Source: Eledone cirrhosa (Eukaryota; Mollusca; Cephalopoda; Octopoda; Eledonidae). From it: a stretch of 64,000 bases of DNA. The DNA is taken from the NCBI GenBank assembly GCA_964016885.1, contig OZ024744.1, positions 65,382,547-65,446,546 of the forward strand. Direction: 5' to 3'. The notes under the pieces were generated by a model. The model was not told the DNA's origin. It did not search any database and saw nothing but the letters and a program-made list of their open reading frames with translations. Positions 54,536 through 64,000 of the stretch are shown here, one piece after another. The translations under genes were made by a program, and so were the position numbers. Within the stretch, counting starts at the first letter, position 1. Each line of letters starts with the position of its first letter.

Positions 54536-54797
54536 TTAATCCTTTAGCATTTAAACTGGTTATATCTGGCCAGAATTCTCTCACCTCTTTCTGTTTTAAC
54601 CAGCTCTAACCAGCCACTCATACTGATATTAAGGTATTGTTTGCAAAATAAATTATATTAAAATCTCAGATTCGATATTATGTGAGGTAAAGCCTCTGAA
54701 AAAACAATAGTAAATATAGAGAAATCATCATCATTATCATTAAACGTCTATCTTTCATGCTAGCATGGGTTAGACAATTGTAACTGCTAAAGGGTAA
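54536..54797 (-). mobile_element. TTAA MITE, family A, copy 8, with an inserted tail fragment
   Basis: TTAATCCTTTAGCATTTAAA starts the copy, here inverted. The other end is interrupted at about 54725-54779 by a '(atc)n-attaaacgtctatctttcat' LINE/SINE tail piece, after which 'ctgctaaagggtaa' completes the terminus. A second tail fragment in plus orientation lies at 54450-54495. Confidence 0.75.
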
Positions 54798-54904
54798 ATT
54801 TAGGTAAAATTTCATTTTATGGGAGTGGCTCTTCTACTTGAGCCCACCACCACTCATGGATAAATTTCTTTCCACATAATTATGGGGAAAGAAATTTGTT
54901 AGTA

Positions 54905-55130
54905 GTTATTATTAACAGTAATATCAGTAGAGCATCAGACAACATGCTTTGCAGCATAGAGTTACGTCCATTTATGTTCGGAGTTCAAATCCCCTCAAGA
55001 TTAGCTTTGCATATTTCATCCTTACGGGGGTCGATAAAATAAAATACCAGTATCACACTGGGGTCAATTTAATCAAATTTCCCGTCCCCTCAAATTGTTG
55101 GCCTTGTGCCTAAATCAGAAACTTATCCTC
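54905..55130 (+). mobile_element. tRNA-derived SINE (type 1)
   Basis: 'atgctttgcagcatagagtt', 'cggagttcaaatcccctcaa' (B box), 'gggtcgataaaataaaatac', 'ttggccttgtgcctaaatca'. Confidence 0.8.
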
Positions 55131-55394
55131 TAAATTCTTATGAATCATTTTGAACCAGGTCATTTTTTTAAAACGTCCTTTATACTTTGGGTTGTGGGGA
55201 TAGTAAGTTGATTTATATCTCGGGAATACATGTACATTACAGCAACAACAAAAATAACAATAACCAATGAAAACAATAACAGTAACAATGTCCTACACCA
55301 TCTGTTGAACAATTTATCTTACGAGTTAATAGAGTATTTTAAATATTTAAAAAATAAAAATAATTTCACAGGTGTATGTTGTATTTGGTGATAT

Positions 55395-55715
55395 CATCAT
55401 CATCGATTAACGTCTATCTTCCATGCTAGCATAGGTTAGACGGTTTTGTCCCATTTAGAGGCAAGTTGTGTCGGGTGACCATGTCTCACTCGTATAGGAG
55501 TGTTTCTGGTTGGTTTTCTACAGCTAGATGCCCTCCCAATGCCAACCCCATAGACAGTGTGTGCTGGGTGCTTTTTGCCATGTCTTTTACATGTCCAATT
55601 TACAGTGTGGGCTGGTTTTCTATGGCTGGATGCCCTTCCTAACGCCAACCACATTGACAGTGTGTGCTGGGTGCTTTTTGCCATCCACTTTACAGCACTT
55701 AGCCTCAGATACTCA
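55395..55715 (-). repeat. LINE 3' UTR with internal duplication
   Basis: (ATC)n, 'ttccatgctagcataggtta', then 'gacagtgtgtgctgggtgct' occurs twice (about 55551 and 55658), giving a duplicated 3' UTR block. Confidence 0.65.
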
Positions 55716-55734
55716 GAAGAAAGAAGGATAGAAA

Positions 55735-56290
55735 AGTTATGAAAGGTTACTAAATGTGAAGAATGTGTTGGAAGAAGAGATACTGCCTCCAGTAGCCCCA
55801 GAGGGGTCAGCTATTGAGACTGAAAGTTATATGATTAAAGAGACCAGTAAGGATATGAAGAGAGGAAAAACCATTGGGCTGTCTGTGAGCTAGTCACTCA
55901 CATAGTCAACCAGGTAATACAAGACAGAGTAATACCCAATGATGTAGCAACATCATTATTATTAAGAAGGTACCTTAGAAGTAGTTGATATCTTTTGTTA
56001 TCTAGGTGAGCAAGTTAGCAGTAGAAAAGGTTGGTTTGAAAAGGTGAACCAAGTTCAGGGAGTATCTCTGCTGACAACAAAAGGATTCTCTCTTCGAGTG
56101 AAAGCTAGATCATATGATACCTGCATACACAGTGCAATGCTGCATGGTAGTAAGACATGGGCACTAAATGAAAATAATTTGCGAAAGCTAGGATGTGTCA
56201 TGTCAATATGCATGAACAATGAAGCAAAGATGAGTTGAAAGAAAAACTAGGTATAAGAGGAATCATATATAGTGTAAAGGATAGAAGACC
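55735..56290 (+). pseudogene. LINE remnant (type 1)
   Basis: Begins 'gaaaggttactaaatgtgaa', a close parallel of 34045 in the longest copy. Includes 'LTTKGFSLRVKARSYDTCIH' and 'MLHGSKTWALNENNLRKL' (56044-56180). An internal deletion removes most of the RT. Confidence 0.65.
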
Positions 56291-57125
56291 ACTTTGGCAA
56301 GGAATATCAAGTATGTGTCATAATTTATATTAATATCAATGTGAACAAATACAAAATGAAGTTAGTAGTATAAAAATGATTTGTCTAAATGAATAAAGCT
56401 TTGAGAACAAACTCAACAAATTAATTTCAAACCTACAGGATGATTTTAAGAGTCATACCTAATAAAATATAGGATGACTTCAAAAGTCATTATCCTACTT
56501 AGGTTATAAATTGTGACCTATAAATATTTCAAAGGGTTGAAATAATAATAAAAATTATGTAACAAAAATAATATGTAACAAATATTAAAAATGTATAAAT
56601 TTTTTTTTTTTTGTTGCTCATGTGTGTTGAAGGATAATCGTTTCTGATGTGATTCATAGCATCTGATTGTCCTAAAAGATCAAGTTAAGAATAAAATAAA
56701 TGTAAATCAATATGCTACATAATAAAAATAAAATATTTGTCAATTTATTTTTTTTTAAATTGATTGTTTTATATTTATCTGTCTTGAACTGTTCTAGATG
56801 ATCCATAAATGGTTCATAACTAACCTAAACCACTTGCTTAGCCATTTTAGAGGCAAATTATCTTTAGAAATATGTTGCTAAATATCTATTCAAAACCCAC
56901 AATATGCTTGATTAAAAATTCCCATCAACATTTCATTGTGTTCTTAGCAAGATGGCGAGTTCAGTTTGCCTAAATCAACTAAAAAAAAAAATTTTTTTTA
57001 AAGACATCACATTTCACTGCACAACTAATTCTTTAATTTATCCATGCTAGAATGACAAAAAAGGAAGAAAAAAAGTCCCAAAACAGACAAATTTTATAAT
57101 AATTTTAAATACACCAATTATTCTT
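56290..57125. other. Unannotated intron sequence
   Basis: AT-rich. A short direct repeat 'aggatgacttcaaaagtcat' / 'aggatgattttaagagtcat' at about 56438-56490 is the only structure noted. Confidence 0.35.
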
Positions 57126-57129
57126 ACAA

Positions 57130-57345
57130 TATATAGTGGTTGTGTAGGTGTCACATCAAAAAGCTCCCAGCACCACACTGTAAATGTGGTTGGCGTTAGG
57201 AAGGGAATCCAGCTGTAGAAATCTAGCAGAAACAGTTTTGTGTGAGCAAGACATGGTCACCTCACCCAACGTGCCTTGCCTGAAATGGGACAACCTGTCT
57301 AACCCATGCTAGCATGGAAAGTAGACATTAAACAATGATGATGAT
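57130..57345 (+). repeat. LINE/SINE 3' tail
   Basis: 'cactgtaaatgtggttggcg', 'gttaggaagggaatccagct', 'taacccatgctagcatggaa', 'aacaatgatgatgat'. Confidence 0.75.
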
Positions 57346-57865
57346 TATATATTGTAAAAATTACAAGCTAATTTCAAAATTAGCTAGTCCACCTTGAAGT
57401 TGAATGTCATTTTAACGATACTTATTTGTCACCAATTTTCTTTTATATTTGACACATACACTGACAAATCACACTCATACACAATGTTTATACAGCCAGA
57501 CACAGACACCATCACAAACTGTTTGGACCTTCCCACCTATATATACCATGATACACACAAAGAATTGATAACAACACATTCACATGTCCCCTTTATTCTA
57601 TTTTTTTTATTTTTTTAAATCTTTCTACTTATAATCCCCCGACATGTTGAACAAACAGGTGACGATTGGTCACCGGCACAGCATTTGTCTCACAGTGACA
57701 GAAATTGCATTTCCATAAATGAACATTTTCAAGCCCTACCAACTTAGTATAACAGCATCTCGCTGTATATAGACATGTTGCTTATGTCCTTGGCTGCATA
57801 TACATACATGATTGAGTCAGTCATGAGTTATTGCTGTTTATGTGTAGATGTGTTTCTAACCTCTG

Positions 57866-59160
57866 ATGTTTGCGATGCAGGAAAATATCAAACAACACTA
57901 CATGATCAAATTTTGTGTGAAATTCAACAAATCTAACACAGAAACATATAGCTCAAGCTTATGGGGATGTCACTATCAAGAAGTAAGGTTTTCAAAGATT
58001 TCAAAGAGGACCAAGAAAATGTTGAAAATGAACCTCATTCTTGAAGGCCAATACATCAACCAATGAATCAAACAAGGAAGTGGTGCAAGTGGTGATGGCG
58101 AAAGATCACCAATTAAGTGTTAGGATGATTCATCATCACTGTTTTACATCCATTCTTCCATGCTAGCATGGGTTAAACGAGTTGTCCTGTTGTGGACAAT
58201 GCCAAGTCAGGTGACCTTGTCTTGCTCATACAGAACTGATTTGGGCTTGATTTCTACAGTTGGATACCCTTCCTAACATCAACCCCATTTACAGTGAGTA
58301 CTGGGTGTTTTTTACCGTGGCGCCTACACGACCACTTTACAGTGGGAAGGGAGTGGGGCATACTGTCTATATGATTCAGCTTGTACCCATAGGAACTCGG
58401 GTCTTCTGTATTACTGCGTAATGCCAGAGGTCTCGGTCCTGTGTCATCGCCTTTGAGAGGTGCAATTGGGCAAGATCAGTTTTTATCACCTCATTCCAGG
58501 TCTTCTTGGGTCTCTCCACTTTTAGTGTTCTGCATCTTTTTATGGAGCTGTCATCCTTCATACGCATCACAAAATTGAGCCAAATTTCTCAGATAAAGTA
58601 ATCATAGGAGATGAATCATGGGTGTTCAAGTAAGATTCATAAACAAAGGAGCAAAATGAGGAGTGGCACACAATTCTCATCCGAAGAAAGCACACATGAG
58701 CAAGTTCAGGGTGAAAATTATTTTCTCTGATAACCGTGGTATTGTTCACAAAGAATTTTTACTTCATTTAATTACACCTTCTACAAAGATGTCTTGGAAT
58801 GACTTCAAATATGGGTCCAGTAAATTTGAAAGGACATTGTAGGAGATTGGGTACTGCGCCATGATAACACACCTGCTCTCACAGAACTTTCAATCTGCCA
58901 AAGAAAAACAGTCCCACTCTGCCACATCCTCTATACAGCCCAGATCTAGCTCTGTGATTTCTAACTATTTTCTAAGTTGAAGTCAAAGTTGAAGGGTCAC
59001 CATTTTGGGACTGAAAAATGTACAAAAGGTTGTAACCGACAAGCTGACACTCACAGCAAATGACTTCCAGTACTGCTAAGATCAATGGAAAAAACATTGA
59101 AACAACTGTGTGACTTCCTAAGAGTTGTATTTTGAAGGAGATAATTTGTAATTTCATGTA
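57866..59160 (+). pseudogene. Mariner-like transposase remnant, split by a LINE
   Basis: The N-terminal part (57866-58126) reads IKQHYMIKFCVKFNKSNTET and 'RFSKISKRTKKMLKM', resembling the 'IKFCVKLGKSATET' HTH region of mariner transposases of the SETMAR type. After the LINE insertion, broken frames give 'GIVHKEFL', 'CAMITHLLSQNF' (compare 'HDNAPAH') and 'HFGTEKC'. The catalytic triad is not intact. Terminal repeats were not identified. Confidence 0.7.
58127..58570 (-). pseudogene. LINE type 1 inserted in the mariner remnant
   Basis: The minus frame 58376-58570 reads VERPKKTWNEVIKTDLAQLH and 'KAMTQDRDLWHYAVIQKTR', the C-terminus of the type-1 LINE, followed by its 3' UTR and a terminal 'gtgatgatga'. 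It is 5'-truncated as usual for LINEs and younger than the mariner copy. Confidence 0.75.
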
Positions 59161-59269
59161 CATTTAGTATATATTTAAATTAAACATCAATAGCCTAACT
59201 CTTGGGACAACCCTCACACACACAATGTATACAATGTAAATCTTGGGTACACAAGAGATGTAGTAGGAT

Positions 59270-59945
59270 AATGAGTAGACTAACAGGAAAGATCGCCAGT
59301 GATATAAACCTCTTCAAGTCACAGGAAGAGTCCGTAGAGGTGGTTGATAGCTTCTATCTAGCTAACTGAATTAGCAGCGGAGGAGGATGCTCAGAAAGCA
59401 TAATAACTAGAATAAGGATGGATGGAAGTTCAGAGAGCTACTCTCACTGATGACACCAAAAGGTTTCTCCCTACATATAAAAGGACGATATATGACACCT
59501 GTGTGCAAAGTGTGACGCTACATGAAAGTGAAACATGGGCTGTGACTGCAGAAGACATGCGTAAACTGGAGAGAAATGAAGCAGCCATGCTTCATTGGAT
59601 GTGCAATGTAAACGTGAGAGAAAGGCAGAGCTTGGATGAAGTGAGGGAGAAACTGGGTTTAAGAAGAATCTGATGTGGTGTGCAGCAGAGAAGACTGCAT
59701 TGGTATGGACATGTGATGCACATGGAAGATGACCGATGGGTGAAGAAGTACCAGTGGAAGGAAGTCGTAGTAGAAGCAAACCAAGAAAGACCTGAGCAGA
59801 GGTGGTGACAGCTGACCTCAAATCAGTGAGACTCACAGAAGAGATGAAGGAACACGACAAGTGGAGAGATGATGTGCTGGGAAAGACCCATCCAACCCAT
59901 GTAAATGTGGAAAAACGGGCATAAAAACAATCGTAATGATGATGA
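59270..59945 (+). pseudogene. LINE remnant (type 1): best-preserved RT tail
   Basis: The frame 59422-59673 reads TIYDTCVQSVTLHESETWAV, 'EDMRKLERNEAAMLHWMCNV' and 'LDEVREKLGLRRI'. It continues in other frames with 'RLHWYGHVMHMEDD' and ends 'cccatgtaaatgtggaaaaa' plus (GAT)n. The 3' end is the one shared with the type-2 SINEs. Confidence 0.75.
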
Positions 59946-59981
59946 TAATATAACATATAGAATACATAAAGACACACTTAC

Positions 59982-60034
59982 TTCAAACTGCATTGAGTAG
60001 AATATTTGTTGTTGACGTTCTTGAAAATTTGAAA
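59982..60034 (-). CDS. MRCK: MRCK exon: end of coiled-coil region
   Basis: 53 nt from 'atttttag' to 'gtaagt', two bases completing a codon and phase 0 out, which fits the 53020-53335 exon. It encodes SNFQERQQQIFYSMQFE. The short, charged, Gln-rich segment is consistent with the end of the long MRCK coiled coil before the C1 linker. It is supported by splice sites, phase and position rather than by a diagnostic motif. Confidence 0.65.
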
Positions 60035-60104
60035 CTAAAAATATAGAGAAAAAATACAAATTAATCTTTCAATTCAAGAAGGTATCTATGTAAACTTTTT
60101 TTAT

Positions 60105-63100
60105 TGTATATGACTTGGTTTGCAAGGGAAGACCCATGGCCCTACATTCTTTTTAATTATTATATACGGCTTGGTTTGGAAGGGAAGACCAATGTCCATG
60201 GCCCTACATTCTTTTTTATTATTATATATGGATTGGTTTGGAAAGAAAGACCAATGTCCATGGCCCTACATTCTTTTGTATTATTATATGTGGATTGGTT
60301 TAGAAAGAAAGACTAATGTCCATGGCCCAACATTCTTTTATATTATTATATATGGATTGGTTTGGAAGGGAAGACCAATGTCCATGGTCCTACATTCTTT
60401 TATATTATTATATATGGATTGGTTTGGAAAGGAAGACCAATGTCCATGGCCCTACATTCTTTTATATTATTATATATGGATTGGTTTGGAAAGGAAGACC
60501 AATGTCCATGGCCCTACATTCTTTTTTATTATAATATATGCATTGGTTTGGTAGGGAAGACCAATGTCCATGGCCCAACATTCTTTTATATTATTATATA
60601 TGGATTGGTTTGGAAAGGAAGACCAATGTCCATGGTCCTACATTCTTTTATACTATTATATATGGATTGGTTTGGAAGGGAGAGCAATGTCCATGGCCCT
60701 ACATTCTTTTATATTATAATATATGGATTGGTTTGGAAAGGAAGACCAATGTCCATGGCCCTACATTCTTTTTTATTATTATATATGGATTGGTTTGGAA
60801 GGGAAGACCAATGTCCATGGCCCTACATTCTTTTATACTATTATATATGGATTGGTTTGGAAAGGAAGACCAATGTCCATGGCCCTACATTCTTTTATAC
60901 TATTATATATGGATTGGTTTGGAAAGGAAGACCAATGTCCATGGCCCTACATTCTTTTATACTATTATATATGGATTGGTTTGGAAAGGAAGACCAATGT
61001 CCATGGCCCTACATTCTTTTATACTATTATATATGGATTGGTTTGGAAGGGAAGACCAATGTCCATGGCCCTACATTCTTTTATATTATTATATATGGAT
61101 TGGTTTGGAAAGGAAGACCAATGTCCATGGCCCTACATTCTTTTATATTATTATATATGGATTGGTTTGGAAGGGAAGTCCAATGTCCATGGCCCTACAT
61201 TCTATTATATTATTATATATGGATTGGTTTGGAAAGGAAGACCAATGTCCATGGCCCTACATTCTTTTTTATTATAATATATGGATTGGTTTGGAAGGGA
61301 AGACCAATGTCCATGGCCCAACATTCTTTTGTATTATTATATATGGATTGGTTTGGAAAGAAAGACCAATGTCCATGGCCCTACATTCTTTTTTATTATA
61401 ATATATGGATTGGTCTGGTAGGGAAGACCAATGTCCATGGCCCAACATTCTTTTGTATTATTATATATGGATTGGTTTGGAAAGGAAAACCAATGTCCAT
61501 GGCCCTACATTCTTTTATATTATTATATATGGATTGGTTTGGAAAGGAAGACCAATGTCCATGGCCCTACATTATTTTATATTATTATATATGGATTGGT
61601 TTGGAAAGGAAGACCAATGTCCATGGCCCAACATTCTTTTATATTATTATATATGGATTGGTTTGGAAAGGAAGACCAATGTCCATGGCCCTACATTCTT
61701 TTATACTATTATATATGGATTGGTTTGGAAGGGAAGACAAATGTCCATGGCCCTACATTCTTTTATATTATTATATATGGATTGGTCTGGAAAGGAAGAC
61801 CAATGTCCATGGCCCTACATTCTTTTATATTATTATATATGGATTGGTTTGGAAGGGAGAGCAATGTCCATGGCCCTACATTCTTTTATACTATTATATA
61901 TGGATTGGTTTAGAAGGGAGAGCAATGTCCATGGCCCTACATTCTTTTATACTATTATATATGGATTGGTTTGGAAGGGAAGACCAATGTCCATGGCCCT
62001 ACATTCTTTTATATTATTATATATGGATTGGTTTGGAAAGGAAGACCAATGTCCATGGCCCTACATTCTTTTTTATTATAATATATGGATTGGTTTGGTA
62101 GGGAAGACCAATGTCCATGGCCCAACATTCTTTTGTATTATTATATATGGATTGGTTTGGAAGGGAGAGCAATGTCCATGGCCCTACATTCTTTTATACT
62201 ATTATATATATGGATTGGTTTGGAAGGGAAGACCAATGTCCATGGCCCAACTTTCTTTTATATTATTATATATGGATTGGTCTGGAAAGAAAGACCAATG
62301 TCCATGGCCCAACATTCTTTTATATTATTATATATGGATTGGTTTGGAAAGAAGACCAATGTCCATGGCCCTACATTCTTTTATATTATTATATATGGAT
62401 TGGTTTGGAAGGGAAGACCAATGTCCATGGCCCTACATTCTTTTATATTATTATATATGGATTGGTTTGGAAAGGAAGACCAATGTCCATGGCCCTACAT
62501 TCTTTTATATTATTATATATGGATTGGTTTGGAAAGGAAGACCAATGTCCATGGCCCTACATTCTTTTTTATTATAATATATGGATTGGTTTGGTAGGGA
62601 AGACCAATGTCCATGGCCCAACATTCTTTTATATTATTATATATGGATTGGTTTGGAAAGGAAGACCAATGTCCATGGCCCTACATTCTTTTATACTATT
62701 ATATATGGATTGGTTTGGAAGGGAAGACCAATGTCCATGGCCCTACATTCTTTTATACTATTATATATGGATTGGTTTGGAAAGGAAGACCAATGTCCAT
62801 GGCCCTACATTCTTTTATACTATTATATATGGATTGGTTTGGAAAGGAAGACCAATGTCCATGGCCCTACATTCTTTTATACTATTATATATGGATTGGT
62901 TTGGAAGGGAAGACCAATGTCCATGGCCCTACATTCTTTTATACTATTATATATGGATTGGTTTGGAAGGGAAGACCAATGTCCATGGCCCTACATTCTT
63001 TTATACTATTATATATGGATTGGTTTGGAAAGGAAGACCAATGTCCATGGCCCTACATTCTTTTATACTATTATATATGGATTGGTTTGGAAGGGAAGAC

Positions 63101-64000
63101 CAATGTCCATGGCCCTACATTCTTTTATATTATTATATATGGATTGGTTTGGAAGGGAAGGCCAATGTCCATGGCCCTACATTCTATTATATTATTATAT
63201 ATGGATTGGTTTGGAAAAGAAGACCAATGTCCATGGCCCTACATTCTTTTTTATTATAATATATGGATTGGTTTGGAAGGGAAGACCAATGTCCATGGCC
63301 CTACATTCTTTTATATTATTATATATGGATTGGTTTGGAAAGGAAGACCAATGTCCATGGCCCTACATTCTTTTATATTATTATATATTGATTGGTTTGG
63401 AAAGGAAGACCAATGTCCATGGCCCTACATTCTTTTATATTATTATATATGGATTGGTTTGGAAAGGAAGACCAATGTCCATGGCCCAACGTTCTTTTGT
63501 ATTATTATATGTGGATTGGTTTAGAAAGAAAGACTAATGTCCATGGCCCAACATTCTTTTATATTATTATATATGGATTGGTTTGGAAAAGAAGACCAAT
63601 GTCCATGGCCCTACATTCTTTTTTATTATAATATATGGATTGGTTTGGAAGGGAAGACCAATGTCCATGGCCCTACATTCTTTTATATTATTATATATGG
63701 ATTGGTTTGGAAAGGAAGACCAATGTCCATGGCCCTACATTCTTTTATATTATTATATATTGATTGGTTTGGAAAGGAAGACCAATGTCCATGGCCCAAC
63801 GTTCTTTTGTATTATTATATGTGGATTGGTTTAGAAAGGAAGACCAATGTCCATGGTCCTACATTCTTTTATACTATTATATATGGATTGGTTTGGAAGG
63901 GAGAGCAATGTCCATGGCCCTACATTCTTTTATACTATAATATATGGATTGGTTTGGAAAGGAAGACCAATGTCCATGGCCCTACATTCTTTTTTATTAT
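60105..64000. repeat. 62-bp tandem satellite, more than 60 units, runs off the window
   Basis: The unit contains GGATTGGTTTGGAAAGGAAG, ACCAATGTCCATGGCCCTAC and ATTCTTTTATATTATTATATA. The 62-bp period is not a multiple of three, so open frames pass through all three frames and produce a 62-residue cycle (for example WKGRPMSMALHSFILLYMDW); these are by-products. Variants (AAAGGA/AAGGGA, TATACT, TTTTTATTATAAT, TTTAGAAAG) form higher-order patterns: a rare 'tatgtggattggtttagaaa' unit recurs at about 60290, 63508 and 63820. It begins about 70 bp upstream of the acceptor of the 59982-60034 exon. Confidence 0.97.

Noticed and set aside
60104..63834. Many overlapping open frames up to 579 codons in the 62-bp array
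   Set aside because: The peptides cycle through the three frames of one 62-bp unit; no independent protein signal.

Overview
The window reads as animal nuclear DNA, most likely from a coleoid cephalopod (octopus or squid). It is AT-rich, has small exons in long introns, and is crowded with tRNA-derived SINEs whose bodies carry the 'gtcgataaaataaagtacc' block I associate with cephalopod genomes (recognition from memory, not a search).

One host gene can be supported. It lies on the minus strand and spans nearly the whole window. Twenty exons, all joined in compatible phase by GT/AG sites, encode the C-terminal half of a myotonic dystrophy kinase-related Cdc42-binding kinase (MRCK; CDC42BP in vertebrates, gek in Drosophila). 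In order from high to low coordinates they give the end of the coiled-coil region, a C1 zinc finger (53335-50523), a PH domain (about 46080-37940), a CNH/citron domain (about 36468-25090), a basic linker, two CRIB (Cdc42/Rac-binding) motifs on separate exons (11935-11837 and 8535-8421), and a Ser-rich tail. The kinase domain lies beyond 64000. The final exon is uncertain. The duplicated CRIB exon is the most interesting gene-level observation.

The introns hold two very large tandem arrays. A 30-bp purine-rich minisatellite (about 15782-21880, roughly 200 units) sits between the CNH and CRIB exons. A 62-bp satellite (about 60105 to beyond the window end, more than 60 units) lies directly upstream of the first exon seen here. 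Both give long open frames that are by-products of repeat length.

The rest is layered transposon debris: a 4.15-kb LTR retrotransposon with gag, protease, RT, RNase H and integrase inside an older SINE; at least three lineages of non-LTR retrotransposon ends; a mariner-like transposase remnant split by a LINE; eight copies of a piggyBac-like TTAA MITE; a second TTAA family; and several small TIR elements. Near-perfect inverted repeats lie close to MRCK exons and could fold into dsRNA in the pre-mRNA. No tRNA, rRNA or CRISPR locus was found.
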